Assembly: GCA_031826515.1 (NCBI GenBank)
Contig: CP134536.1
Span: forward strand, 1,252,001 to 1,316,000
Direction of reading: 5' to 3'
Source: Flavobacteriaceae bacterium HL-DH10
GTDB taxonomy: Bacteria > Bacteroidota > Bacteroidia > Flavobacteriales > Flavobacteriaceae
Length of the DNA stretch: 64,000 nt
Part shown: one piece after another, positions 33,637 through 43,553 of the stretch
Position numbering within the stretch: the first letter of the stretch is position 1
Layout: every line of letters starts with the position of its first letter
Position numbers and translations under genes: made by a program
Notes under the pieces: model-generated
Told to the model about the DNA's origin: nothing
Seen by the model: only the letters and a program-made list of their open reading frames with translations
Database searches by the model: none

Positions 33637-36600
33637 ATGAAGTTTTATACATCCATTTTAATGGTTTTAATTGGGTTTTGTGGATTTTCGCAAAATCAAT
33701 CTTCAAATTATAGAACTATAAATGTTGCTGTAAAAGACTCTATTTATATAGATACTGTAAGTATAAATTCTAGTTCATTCTCAATTAAAAGAAAGGATAA
33801 AACTAATATTGATTCAACCTTCTATAATATTGATTTTGGAAAAGCACTGTTAACTTTTAAAAAGCCTGTAGAAACCGATTCTATCATTATAAATTATCTG
33901 AGATTTCCAGATTTTTTAACTAAAACCTATAAACAATTAGATGAAACTATTATTGTAGAAAACACAAGCAATCTTGAAAGATTATATAAATTATCACAAC
34001 CTAATAATACGACGAACACAATTCCTTTTGATGGTTTAACAACTTCTGGAAGTATTTCTCGTGGTGTAACTATAGGGAATAATCAAAACTCGGTTTTAAA
34101 TAGTGAATTAGATCTTCAAATTACAGGAAAACTAAATGATAAAGTATCACTTCGAGCATCAATTCAAGATGCTAATATTCCATTACAAGAAAGCGGTTAC
34201 TCGCAACGATTAGATGAATTTGATCAAGTTTTTATTGAGCTATTTAGCGATAACTGGAATATTCGTGCTGGCGATATCGATTTACAAAACAACGACTCGT
34301 ATTTTGCCGCATTTTCTAAGCGAGTACAAGGTCTTTCGGTAAATTTAAACTTAGGTGATGACAATAAAAAAACAAACCTATTTGCTGCTGGTGCTATAGT
34401 AAGAGGTCAATTTACTACCAGCCAATTTACAGCACAAGAAGGGAATCAAGGACCTTACAAATTACAAGGACAAAACGGAGAATTGTTCGTGCTAATTGTT
34501 TCTGGTAGTGAGACCGTTTATGTAAATGGCATTCCTGTAAAACGAGGTGAAGACCAAGATTATATTATTGACTATAATGCTGGAGAAATTATTTTTAACT
34601 CGACATACCCCATTACCTCTGAAATGCGTATAACAGTCGATTATCAATTTAGTGAACGTAATTATTCTAGATTAGTGGCTTATGGTGGTGGACGTATTGA
34701 AAGTGAAAAATTAAAATTTGGTGTTTCTGTATATTCTGAAAATGATGCAAAAAATCAACCATTACAACAAAATCTATCGGAAAACCAAGTAGAAATCTTA
34801 GCAAATGCAGGTGATGATAAAACACAAATGGTAGCGCCTTCAGAAATTCAAGAGGCTTTAAACGAAAATAGAATCTTATATAAAAAAGAACTTAATAATG
34901 GTGTTGAAACCTTTGTTTTTTCTAACAATCCAGATGATGAATTGTACCGAGTTACTTTCACACCAGTAGGTGAAAATCAAGGTAGTTATATTATAAGTAA
35001 CATTAATGCCATTAATAATATTTATGAATATGTTGGCGTTTTACAAGGAAATTATGCTCCTATCATTCAACTTGTAGCACCTACAAAGCTTCAAATTGCG
35101 GTTGTGAATGGTAGTTATAAACCAACAGAAAAAACACAGGTTAATTTTGAAGCTTCGGCTAGCAAAAATGATTTAAATTTATTTTCAAATTTGAATGATA
35201 ATAACAATGATGGGTTTGCTGGAAAATTAAATTTTGAACAACGCCTTATTAAAAGCGACAGTCTTTGGAGTATTAATGCCTTTTTTGATAGCGATTATAT
35301 TAGTGCAAATTATAGAAATATTGAAGGCTTGTACAATCCAGAATTTAATAGAGACTGGAATTTAGATCCCTCGAATATAAACGGAATAGGAAATAATTTA
35401 GGAAATCAAACCTTATTAAATTCGGGAATTCGAATTTTTAACCCTAAAAAAGGTCGTATTAATTACCACTTTGAACATTTAAATTATTCTGATGGATTTA
35501 CAGGAAACAAGCATGTTGCAAATACTAATTTACTTTTAAACAAACTAAGTCTTGTCTCTTATTCTAGCTTTTTAAATGCAAATTCTAATATAAATACTTC
35601 AACGTTTTTAAGGTCGTATAATACGATTACTTATAGCATGAAAAAAAATTGGATAGGTTCAAAATTAGCTATTGAAAACAATAAGCAAAAAAATATTTCA
35701 ACTCAAGAATTAACAGCTTTAAGTCAGAAATTTAAATCGTACGAACTCTTCTTTGGTGTTGGAGACAGTACCAACGTTTTTGCTGAAGTTGGCTATAAAA
35801 ACAGAGTTAACGACAGTATCAGAAATAACGAATTACAAAAAGTAAATACCTCGAATACTTTTTATTTAAACTCTAAATTGGTTCAAAATAAGAATACTAA
35901 TTTATCGCTGTACTTTAATTACAGAACACTTACCAATGAAGATGAAACGATTGATGACGAGCGTTCTATAAATTCCAGATTGCAATACAATCAAAAACTA
36001 TTTAAACAAATTATACAATGGAATACTATTTTTGAGACCAACTCTGGCACACTTCCACAGCAAGATTTCACATATATTGAAGTTGAACCTGGACAAGGCA
36101 CTTACACATGGATAGACTATAACGAAAATGGTATTCAAGAATTAGAAGAATTTGAAATCGCTCAATTTCAAGACCAAGGTAAATATATTCGAGTGTTGTT
36201 GCCAAATCGTATATTTATAAAAACACATCAAAACAGATTGAGCCAAACACTTACTATAAATCCGTCTCAATGGTCTGTTAGCGACATTGAATCACGAAAA
36301 TTTTGGTCACATTTTCATAATCAAACCACATATCTAATAGATAGAAAATTAAAACGAAACAACAATAGTTTTAATTTAAATCCTTTTGAAACCAATTTAG
36401 AAAATCAATTAGGCTTGCAATTAAATTTTAGAAACGTGTTATTTTTTAATCGTGGAAAACAAGATTATACAACGTCTTACACGTATTTATCTAATACCTC
36501 AAGGAATATCCTATCTATTGGTTTTATTGAAAATAGTTTAAAAAGTCAGCAATTAAATTTTAATCATAAACTAGCCGAAAATTGGTTAGTAAATTTACTT

Positions 36601-37059
36601 GCAGCGTTTGACTCTAACGAAAGTATTAGCGAAAATTTTGTAAGCAAAAATTATAATTTTGAGGAAACTCGCTTCAATCCAAAACTATCTTATTTATTTA
36701 ACGATAACTCTCGTTTTGACATCTTTTATCAGCATGCTTCAAAAGATAATACTATTGGCAATTTAGAATCTTTAAAGCAACAAAAGTATGGTGCTGCCTT
36801 TTCGTTCGCAAATAAAGAAAAAGGCGCCATAAATGGTGAATTTAACTTTTTATCTAACACGTTTACAGGTAATTCAAACACACCAGTTTCCTACCAAATG
36901 CTTGAAGGTTTACAACCTGGAAAAAACTTCACTTGGAGTTTGTTGGCACAGAAAAAACTAACCAATTTCCTTGATCTTAATTTAACATATTACGGCAGGA
37001 AAACTGAAACCAGTAAAACCATTCATACAGGTTCTGTTCAGTTAAAAGCTTATTTTTAA
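33637..37059 (+). CDS. Large outer-membrane beta-barrel protein of unknown function, 1140 residues
   Basis: I do not recognise a named family. The protein has a signal peptide (about 19 residues, ending FCGFSQ). A soluble N-terminal part (20-130) is followed by SGSISRGVTIGNNQNSVLNSELDLQ, and then dense amphipathic strands run to an aromatic last strand (TGSVQLKAYF). An Ig-like insertion near 285-325 (VYVNGIPVKRGEDQDYIIDY, then NAGEIIFN) resembles modules seen in large Bacteroidota surface proteins such as SprA. The layout suggests a 20-plus-strand barrel, but no plug or TonB box is visible. No SusD, lipoprotein or enzyme gene accompanies it. Its stop codon overlaps that of the convergent M28 peptidase gene by four bases. 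Confidence 0.8.
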   Translation: MKFYTSILMVLIGFCGFSQNQSSNYRTINVAVKDSIYIDTVSINSSSFSIKRKDKTNIDSTFYNIDFGKALLTFKKPVETDSIIINYLRFPDFLTKTYKQLDETIIVENTSNLERLYKLSQPNNTTNTIPFDGLTTSGSISRGVTIGNNQNSVLNSELDLQITGKLNDKVSLRASIQDANIPLQESGYSQRLDEFDQVFIELFSDNWNIRAGDIDLQNNDSYFAAFSKRVQGLSVNLNLGDDNKKTNLFAAGAIVRGQFTTSQFTAQEGNQGPYKLQGQNGELFVLIVSGSETVYVNGIPVKRGEDQDYIIDYNAGEIIFNSTYPITSEMRITVDYQFSERNYSRLVAYGGGRIESEKLKFGVSVYSENDAKNQPLQQNLSENQVEILANAGDDKTQMVAPSEIQEALNENRILYKKELNNGVETFVFSNNPDDELYRVTFTPVGENQGSYIISNINAINNIYEYVGVLQGNYAPIIQLVAPTKLQIAVVNGSYKPTEKTQVNFEASASKNDLNLFSNLNDNNNDGFAGKLNFEQRLIKSDSLWSINAFFDSDYISANYRNIEGLYNPEFNRDWNLDPSNINGIGNNLGNQTLLNSGIRIFNPKKGRINYHFEHLNYSDGFTGNKHVANTNLLLNKLSLVSYSSFLNANSNINTSTFLRSYNTITYSMKKNWIGSKLAIENNKQKNISTQELTALSQKFKSYELFFGVGDSTNVFAEVGYKNRVNDSIRNNELQKVNTSNTFYLNSKLVQNKNTNLSLYFNYRTLTNEDETIDDERSINSRLQYNQKLFKQIIQWNTIFETNSGTLPQQDFTYIEVEPGQGTYTWIDYNENGIQELEEFEIAQFQDQGKYIRVLLPNRIFIKTHQNRLSQTLTINPSQWSVSDIESRKFWSHFHNQTTYLIDRKLKRNNNSFNLNPFETNLENQLGLQLNFRNVLFFNRGKQDYTTSYTYLSNTSRNILSIGFIENSLKSQQLNFNHKLAENWLVNLLAAFDSNESISENFVSKNYNFEETRFNPKLSYLFNDNSRFDIFYQHASKDNTIGNLESLKQQKYGAAFSFANKEKGAINGEFNFLSNTFTGNSNTPVSYQMLEGLQPGKNFTWSLLAQKKLTNFLDLNLTYYGRKTETSKTIHTGSVQLKAYF

Positions 37060-37976
37060 AACCTAGAATTATCTACTTTTTCAAAAATTGTTATGATACT
37101 TCTAACAGCTTCTATATAAAACTCAGGATGAATATTTTCATAATCATCTGTTGGTTTGTGATAATCTTCATGATCATCAACACCAAAATATAGAAACGGA
37201 ATATTTTTTCTGTAAAAACTTGCATGATCTGAAGAGAAAGTCCAATTGTCGTTCCAACGACCTTCATCATGCCCAATCAACAACTTCAACGTTTTAGAAT
37301 TCTGAAATTCTAAAACTGCTTCTTTTAGAAAATTATGACGTATAGTTCCAACGGCAAATAATTCGTTTTTATCACTACGACTTATCATATCTAAATTAAT
37401 ATTTACTTTTATGTCCATTATTGGAACAATGGGATGTTCTACAAAATATTTCGAGCCTTGTAAATCTAATTCTTCGCCATCAAAAGCTGCTAAAATTACC
37501 GAATGCTTAGGTGGGTACATTTTAAAAAATTCAGCAAAAGCAAACAAAGCGCTTATACCAGAAGCATTATCATCTGCTCCATTGTATATGTCTCCTTTCT
37601 TAATACCTTCATGATCGTAGTGTGCACTAATAACAATATATTCGTTAACCAAAGTCGTTCCTTTAATAAGCCCTAAAACATTTATTCCATTATACTGTTT
37701 TTTGTCGTTTACAAATGAAAATAATTGTTCGTAAGTTTTGTTTATTGGCAAAACATCTAACTTAGAATATTCATTAATAATAAATTTCTTAGCTCTTATC
37801 GCTCCTTGTGTTCCTGTTCGTCTACCTTCATATAAATCAGAAGATAAGATTTTCAAGTTCTGTAAAAGTGCTATTTCATTAAATAAAACTGTTTTTTCTA
37901 CAGCCGCTGTTTGTCCGTTACTATTGAAAAATGAAACTAATAAAAAAAGAAAGAGGCAAATTACTTTAGTATGCAT
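37056..37976 (-). CDS. M28 family zinc peptidase, exported
   Basis: A 306-residue secreted protein (signal peptide ending NSNGQ) with the two-zinc aminopeptidase core: SAHYDHEG (first His and its Asp), NGADDNASGISALFAFAEF (bridging Asp), AAFDGEELDLQGSKYF (Glu-Glu base and ligand), NLDMISR (Asp) and DHEDYHKPTDDYENI (last His). This is complete for activity. Substrates in M28 are usually N-terminal amino acids or small peptides. It converges with the large barrel gene and their stop codons overlap. It has no T9SS tail and is therefore probably periplasmic. Its upstream gap of 85 bases holds the sdh terminator. Confidence 0.9.
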   Translation of the reverse strand: MHTKVICLFLFLLVSFFNSNGQTAAVEKTVLFNEIALLQNLKILSSDLYEGRRTGTQGAIRAKKFIINEYSKLDVLPINKTYEQLFSFVNDKKQYNGINVLGLIKGTTLVNEYIVISAHYDHEGIKKGDIYNGADDNASGISALFAFAEFFKMYPPKHSVILAAFDGEELDLQGSKYFVEHPIVPIMDIKVNINLDMISRSDKNELFAVGTIRHNFLKEAVLEFQNSKTLKLLIGHDEGRWNDNWTFSSDHASFYRKNIPFLYFGVDDHEDYHKPTDDYENIHPEFYIEAVRSIITIFEKVDNSRF

Positions 37977-38001
37977 TTAATTAATTTAGATATTAAATCT
38001 A

Positions 38002-38033
38002 AACAAAAAATCCCACACAAAATGTATGGGATT
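38002..38033 (-). terminator. Terminator of the sdhCAB operon
   Basis: On the minus strand, AAATCCCA pairs with TGGGATTT around a 10-base loop, and a T-rich tail follows. It lies about 30 bases after the sdhB stop codon. Confidence 0.7.
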
Positions 38034-38061
38034 TCAATTTTATAAAAATTAATTGCGCTTT

Positions 38062-38802
38062 TTACAAATTCGCTTTCATTAATTCTCTATTCATTCTTGC
38101 GATATTATCTAATGAAATTCCTTTAGGACATTCCACTTCGCAAGCACCTGTATTAGTACAGTTTCCGAAACCTTCTAAATCCATTTGAGCTACCATATTT
38201 TTAACACGATCTGCTGCTTCAATTTGTCCTTGAGGCAATAATGCATATTGAGATACTTTAGCACCAACAAATAACATAGCAGAAGAGTTTTTACAGGTAG
38301 CAACACAAGCTCCACACCCTATACATGTTGCAGCATCCATAGCTTCATCGGCTGCATGTTTAGAAATAGGAATAGAGTTAGCATCTTGAGTATTTCCTGA
38401 TGTATTTACAGAAATATAACCTCCTGCTTGTTGAATACGCTCGAAAGCCATTCTATCTACAACTAAATCTTTTATTACTGGAAAAGCTGCTGCTCTAAAT
38501 GGTTCGATGGTAATCGTATCACCATCTTTAAACATACGCATGTGTAACTGACAAGTGGTTATACCTCTATCAGGACCATGTGCTTCTCCATTAATATACA
38601 TAGAACACATCCCGCAAATACCTTCACGACAATCATGATCGAAAGCTACAGGCTCTTCACCAGAGTTTACAAGTTGTTCGTTTAGAACATCCATCATTTC
38701 TAAAAAAGACATATGCTCTGAAATATCAGTGACTTTATAATCGACCATTTGCCCCTTAGCAGAAGCGTCTTTTTGTCTCCAAATTTTAAGTGTTAAATTC
38801 AT
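38062..38802 (-). CDS. sdhB: Succinate dehydrogenase/fumarate reductase iron-sulfur subunit
   Basis: A 246-residue electron-transfer subunit of complex II. The [2Fe-2S] cluster is bound in [12 protein letters not shown] and later TTCQLHM. The second domain holds [13 protein letters not shown] and [13 protein letters not shown], which bind the [4Fe-4S] and [3Fe-4S] clusters. The sequence type ([18 protein letters not shown]) is that of the Bacteroidota/epsilon-like three-subunit enzyme with one cytochrome b. It is the third gene of sdhCAB, 10 bases after sdhA, and a terminator follows. Its clusters would be supplied by the SUF system encoded at about 50-59 kb. Confidence 0.96.
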   Translation of the reverse strand: MNLTLKIWRQKDASAKGQMVDYKVTDISEHMSFLEMMDVLNEQLVNSGEEPVAFDHDCREGICGMCSMYINGEAHGPDRGITTCQLHMRMFKDGDTITIEPFRAAAFPVIKDLVVDRMAFERIQQAGGYISVNTSGNTQDANSIPISKHAADEAMDAATCIGCGACVATCKNSSAMLFVGAKVSQYALLPQGQIEAADRVKNMVAQMDLEGFGNCTNTGACEVECPKGISLDNIARMNRELMKANL

Positions 38803-38812
38803 AGTGTCTTTA

Positions 38813-40825
38813 TTATTTATATGAACGTTGTTTTAATTCAATATCTTTAAATTCTAATTCTTCTTTATGTAAAACCGCATCAGCAGGTTCACCTTTATAT
38901 TCCCAAGCAGATACAAAAGCAAAATCTTTATCATTACGTTTTGCTTCTCCTTTTTGTGGTCCAGATTCTTCTGCAGATTCTTCTCTAAAATGTCCGCCAC
39001 AAGATTCTTCTCTTACTAAGGCATCTTTTGCAAATAATTCTCCTAACTCTAAGAAATCGGCAACACGACCTGCTTTCTCAAGTTCAGTATTCATTTCGTT
39101 AGCACTACCAGGCACTTTAACTTCTTTCCAGAATTCTTCACGAATGGCTTTAATTTCAGCCATTGCTTCAGTTAACCCTTGAGCATTACGAGCCATTCCT
39201 ACTTTATCCCACATTACTTTCCCTAGACGTTTGTGGAAATAATCAACAGATTTTGTTCCTTTATTATTTACAAAGAAATCAATTCTATCTTTTACTTCTT
39301 TTTCAACTTCGTCAAATTCAGGTGTGTCAGTCGGAATCTTTCCTGTTCTAATATCATCAGCTAAATAATCACCAATAGTATATGGTAATACAAAATAACC
39401 ATCTGCTAAACCTTGCATTAATGCAGATGCTCCAAGTCTGTTTGCTCCGTGATCTGAGAAATTAGCTTCTCCAATACAATAACATCCAGGAATGGTTGTC
39501 ATTAAATTATAATCTACCCAAACACCACCCATAGTATAATGAACTGCAGGGTAAATCATCATTGGTGTTTTATATGGATTTTGATCTACAATTTTCTCAT
39601 ACATTTGAAATAAGTTACCATATTTAGCTTCAACTATGGCTTGACCTAATTCGTATATTTTTTCTGCTGATGCATTTTTTATGTTATGAATTTTTGCTTG
39701 CTCTTTTCCATAACGCTCAATAGCAGCTGCGAAATCTAAATACACCGCTTCTCCTGTTGCATTTACTCCGTAACCCGCATCGCAACGTTCTTTAGCTGCT
39801 CTAGACGCCACATCACGAGGCACTAAGTTTCCAAATGCAGGATAACGACGCTCTAAGTAATAATCTCTTTCGTCTTCAGATAAGTCGGTTGGTTTTTTAC
39901 TTCCTTCTCTAATAGCCTTTACATCTTCTATATTCTTTGGAACCCAAATACGTCCATCATTACGTAATGATTCGGACATTAACGTTAATTTAGATTGATA
40001 ATCCCCGGAACGTGGAATACATGTTGGGTGAATTTGTGTATAACAAGGATTAGCGAAATACGCACCTTTTTTATGAATTTTCCAAGCTGCAGTAGCATTA
40101 GAACCCATAGCATTAGTTGATAAGAAATATACATTTCCGTATCCTCCTGTTGCAATTACAACGGCATGAGCAGAATGTCGTTCTATCTCTCCTGTAATTA
40201 AATTACGAGCTATAATACCTCTTGCTTTACCATCAACTTTTACAACATCTAGCATTTCATGGCGGTTAAACATTTCAATTTTACCACGAGCAATTTGTCT
40301 ATTCATTGCTGAATATGCACCTAATAATAATTGTTGTCCTGTTTGACCTTTAGCATAAAATGTTCTAGAGACTAATACGCCACCAAATGAACGGTTATCT
40401 AAAAGCCCACCATAATCACGAGCAAAAGGCACTCCTTGAGCAACGCATTGATCTATAATATTTGCAGACACCTCAGCTAAACGATATACGTTAGCCTCAC
40501 GAGAACGATAATCGCCTCCTTTTACGGTATCATAAAATAATCTGTATGTTGAATCACCATCTCCTTGATAGTTCTTTGCTGCATTAATTCCTCCTTGAGC
40601 TGCAATTGAGTGTGCTCTACGAGGTGAATCTTGATAAGCAAATGCTTTTACATTATATCCTAATTCTGCTAAGGTTGCAGCGGCTGATCCTCCTGCTAAA
40701 CCTGTTCCAACAACAATAACATCAATATGTCTTTTATTCGCTGGATTTACTAAATTGATATGATTTTTATAATCTGTCCATTTATCTTTAATTGGACCTT
40801 TTGGTACTCTTGAATCTAAAGCCAT
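38813..40825 (-). CDS. sdhA: Succinate dehydrogenase/fumarate reductase flavoprotein subunit
   Basis: The 670-residue catalytic subunit binds FAD covalently. The N-terminal dinucleotide fold is [21 protein letters not shown]. The FAD-linked His lies in [17 protein letters not shown], the substrate and capping regions include [16 protein letters not shown], and the arginine that donates a proton lies in the [17 protein letters not shown] section. The length (670) is typical of the B-type enzyme and longer than E. coli SdhA. It oxidises succinate to fumarate at the membrane. It is separated by 12 bases from sdhC and by 10 from sdhB. Confidence 0.97.
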   Translation of the reverse strand: MALDSRVPKGPIKDKWTDYKNHINLVNPANKRHIDVIVVGTGLAGGSAAATLAELGYNVKAFAYQDSPRRAHSIAAQGGINAAKNYQGDGDSTYRLFYDTVKGGDYRSREANVYRLAEVSANIIDQCVAQGVPFARDYGGLLDNRSFGGVLVSRTFYAKGQTGQQLLLGAYSAMNRQIARGKIEMFNRHEMLDVVKVDGKARGIIARNLITGEIERHSAHAVVIATGGYGNVYFLSTNAMGSNATAAWKIHKKGAYFANPCYTQIHPTCIPRSGDYQSKLTLMSESLRNDGRIWVPKNIEDVKAIREGSKKPTDLSEDERDYYLERRYPAFGNLVPRDVASRAAKERCDAGYGVNATGEAVYLDFAAAIERYGKEQAKIHNIKNASAEKIYELGQAIVEAKYGNLFQMYEKIVDQNPYKTPMMIYPAVHYTMGGVWVDYNLMTTIPGCYCIGEANFSDHGANRLGASALMQGLADGYFVLPYTIGDYLADDIRTGKIPTDTPEFDEVEKEVKDRIDFFVNNKGTKSVDYFHKRLGKVMWDKVGMARNAQGLTEAMAEIKAIREEFWKEVKVPGSANEMNTELEKAGRVADFLELGELFAKDALVREESCGGHFREESAEESGPQKGEAKRNDKDFAFVSAWEYKGEPADAVLHKEELEFKDIELKQRSYK

Positions 40826-40837
40826 ACTATACTAAGA

Positions 40838-41497
40838 TTAATGGTTAAGGTGATGAAAAAGTGCAATAATTATAAACCCTAATGGAATTATAATTGAATA
40901 CATTTTACCAATATTTTGTAATGTTTTCTTTCTTCCTGCCGTAACTCCCATAGATTGGAAAGCAGATGTAAAACCATGAGCTAAGTGTAATCCTAAAAAC
41001 ACAAAAGCTACTACATATGCTGCTACGCGCCAAATAGGAATAAATTTGTGTTGTAACTCTCCAAAATATCTTGTTGGATCTTCTGGTAGAAACTCAATAT
41101 ACTTATGGTTAACTTCAGGCAACCAAAAATCAATAAAGTGTAATAAAATGAATGCTAAAATAGCAAGCCCACTATAAATCATATTTCTACTCATCCAAGA
41201 AGAATTTGCTGCCCCATTATTTCTAGCATAGGCAACGCCTTGGGCTTTTTTATTTTTAATTTCTAAAACAAAACCTAAAACAAAATGAAATACAACACCA
41301 AAAATTAAAACAGGTTGTAAAGCAAATTGCACCAATGGATTGGTTCCCATAAAATGGGATAATTCGTTAAAAAGGTTTTCACTAAAAAGCGATGTTATAT
41401 TTACCGCTAAATGAATAATTAAAAAGAAAATAAGGAAGAATGCTGAAAGTGCCATAGCTACTTTTCTTCCAATTGAAGATTTAATAAATCCGCTCAT
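40838..41497 (-). CDS. sdhC: Succinate dehydrogenase cytochrome b subunit
   Basis: A 219-residue membrane anchor with five hydrophobic helices, as in the single-subunit, di-heme type (Bacteroidota and Bacillus/Wolinella-like) complex II. The first helix is MALSAFFLIFFLIIHLAVN and carries a candidate heme His. Further His residues occur in FGVVFHFVLGF, LLHFIDFW and LGLHLAHGF, which fits two b hemes and menaquinone chemistry. It opens the sdhCAB operon and has a good promoter 24 bases upstream. The quinone type is inferred from the organism group. Confidence 0.93.
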   Translation of the reverse strand: MSGFIKSSIGRKVAMALSAFFLIFFLIIHLAVNITSLFSENLFNELSHFMGTNPLVQFALQPVLIFGVVFHFVLGFVLEIKNKKAQGVAYARNNGAANSSWMSRNMIYSGLAILAFILLHFIDFWLPEVNHKYIEFLPEDPTRYFGELQHKFIPIWRVAAYVVAFVFLGLHLAHGFTSAFQSMGVTAGRKKTLQNIGKMYSIIIPLGFIIIALFHHLNH

Positions 41498-41520
41498 ATT
41501 TTAAGTTATTTTGTATTATG

Positions 41521-41551
41521 CAAATGTAGGTCAGAGAGCTTTTATAGACAA
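41521..41551 (-). promoter_or_regulatory. Bacteroidota-type promoter of sdhCAB
   Basis: On the minus strand, TTG (41551-41549), a 20-base spacer and TACATTTG (41528-41521) fit the TTG/TAnnTTTG pattern. The -7 element is 24 bases before the sdhC ATG. Confidence 0.65.
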
Positions 41552-41615
41552 CTAACAATCGTCATGTTTTTGCTATTTAGAATGGTTTTAAAAAAAGTGT
41601 TTTTAATACAGCTAA

Positions 41616-43436
41616 TTATTCAAAAACAATTTTCTTAGTAATCATAGAATTATCTGAATGTATGTTTACAATGTAAATTCCTTTAGATATTCCTGTTAAA
41701 GTAATTGTTTGTATTCGAGATGAATTGGAAATATTAATATTAGATATTAATCGTCCACTAACATCATAAATAACCACCTTTTCTAGATTAATAAACGATT
41801 CATTCTTAATATAAAATTGCCCAGAACTTGGATTAGGATAGATACTAATGGCTTTATTTAATTCTTTATCTTCAACATTTAAAGGACATGAGTATGTTAC
41901 CATAGGAGATTTAGTATCGAAACATGAAAAATTAGAAGGGAAACTCGATTCACTTCTACTTTGTACATCATTTGCTGCTGTAATATTATTAACGGATAAT
42001 ATTCGCTGCTGTTCACTTAATCCAATGGCGTAATGCATCACATCATTTCCGTTATTAACAAAAGGCGAATTATCTATTACATGAGCTAACTGATGTGCAT
42101 GTCCTAATTCATGAAGAGCTACGCTTTCAAAATCAATTTTAGCCCCTTGGCCTCCTACCCCATAGTACCAATCTTCTCCATCATCAAAAACGATATCGAT
42201 TTCAGCTGTAAACACTTCAAAATCTTCTGCGGTAAATCCACAGCCTGAAAAAGAATAACTTGCCTCGCCTAAAGTTCCTTCTGGTAATTCTGACCCTACA
42301 TCAAACCTTATTATATTTACACCATTTGAATCATTAGAAACGGTATTACCAATAGTAAAATTTACACCTGTTTCGCAACGCCATGTATCTAACGCAGTTA
42401 AAAACGATGTTTTTGCAGCTGTATTTGCATTAAAACTTGTTTGCATATTAAAAATATAACCTCCACTTCCATCATTATTAACGTGTCTTGTTTGGTAAGC
42501 ATAAATATTTCCAGAATTACTAGGTACTTCGAACTCACCATTAATTTCTGAATAAGGAATTGTTAAATCTTCAGTAGATATTATACTATTTGAAGCATTA
42601 TCAGCCACCATAATCTTTCCAGTCCCAGCTCCAGATGGCACTTCGACAGTAATTGATGATGCAGACCAAGTAACTTGAGTGTCTAAAGCATCAATAAAAG
42701 TATCACCTCCATCATCGCCATTACTAAAACTTACTTTGCCTTTATCTATCCCAAAATCGCCTGTAGAACCATCTGGAATAGTAATTGTAATTATTGACTT
42801 TGTACCAGCCGTTATGGTAGTTGGAGAAAAACTAATAGCACTAGGAACTAATGTTTGACTTGTTTTAGAAAAAGTTTTCTGGGTAGATAAATTAGATAAT
42901 TCAGTATACTCCGTTTTTGTATATAACTTAATATCATCATATAATGAATTTGAAGTACTTTTTCCAGACTTAAATGGATGCATTACAGTGCCCTTATTTA
43001 AATTATATTTATAAAACCCTTGCAAAGAACTATATACTGTAAATTTATTTTTATCAGACACCTTATTACTTGAAATCACATTGTTTTTATGCAAAGTAAA
43101 AATACCCAAATCACCCTTATTCAACTTTAAATTAGGTACAATTAATTGACTTTGCATTCCTATTGTACCTCCACGAGTAATGACTTCAATAGTATTGAAA
43201 AGTTCTCCTTTAAAAACCTTATAAACTTTAATGATATTAGATGTATATATCTTACCATTATCTTCATTCCAAAATGACTTTTTTGATATTACTTCACCTT
43301 CTACAACTAAGCTAGAATTCTCAATCTGTTGCTTTAAAGATATTTTTCGAAGTAATTTCTGAGCACTTAAATTAGAAACACATACAAAGAAAAAACATAA
43401 AGCTAATATTATTTTATATGTTATATCTCTTTTCAT
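41616..43436 (-). CDS. Secreted metzincin-like metalloprotease with IPT/TIG domain and T9SS tail
   Basis: The product (606 residues from the preferred start MKRDITYKI at 43436; 611 from 43451) has a signal peptide ending NLSAQ. An N-terminal section (about 20-170) may be a propeptide or beta domain. Next is an IPT/TIG-like domain (about 195-295) with SFSPTTITAGTKSIITITIP. The catalytic domain has HELGHAHQLAH near residue 442, an HExxHxxxxxH zinc site, and a Met-turn NDVMHYAI about 25 residues later. The last 75 residues form a T9SS sorting tail (YPNPSSGQFYIKN, ending KKIVFE). It is therefore exported through the outer membrane. Substrate and exact peptidase family (M10/M12/M57-like) are uncertain. 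Confidence 0.82.
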   Translation of the reverse strand: MKRDITYKIILALCFFFVCVSNLSAQKLLRKISLKQQIENSSLVVEGEVISKKSFWNEDNGKIYTSNIIKVYKVFKGELFNTIEVITRGGTIGMQSQLIVPNLKLNKGDLGIFTLHKNNVISSNKVSDKNKFTVYSSLQGFYKYNLNKGTVMHPFKSGKSTSNSLYDDIKLYTKTEYTELSNLSTQKTFSKTSQTLVPSAISFSPTTITAGTKSIITITIPDGSTGDFGIDKGKVSFSNGDDGGDTFIDALDTQVTWSASSITVEVPSGAGTGKIMVADNASNSIISTEDLTIPYSEINGEFEVPSNSGNIYAYQTRHVNNDGSGGYIFNMQTSFNANTAAKTSFLTALDTWRCETGVNFTIGNTVSNDSNGVNIIRFDVGSELPEGTLGEASYSFSGCGFTAEDFEVFTAEIDIVFDDGEDWYYGVGGQGAKIDFESVALHELGHAHQLAHVIDNSPFVNNGNDVMHYAIGLSEQQRILSVNNITAANDVQSRSESSFPSNFSCFDTKSPMVTYSCPLNVEDKELNKAISIYPNPSSGQFYIKNESFINLEKVVIYDVSGRLISNINISNSSRIQTITLTGISKGIYIVNIHSDNSMITKKIVFE

Positions 43437-43553
43437 GATAATCGAAAACAATTTTATTCAATGATTGTAATATTATCAAATATAACAATTATTAATATAT
43501 AATTTATTTAGCTTTGTTATTAGTTTACTTATTTTTAATATCTTAAAACTTAT

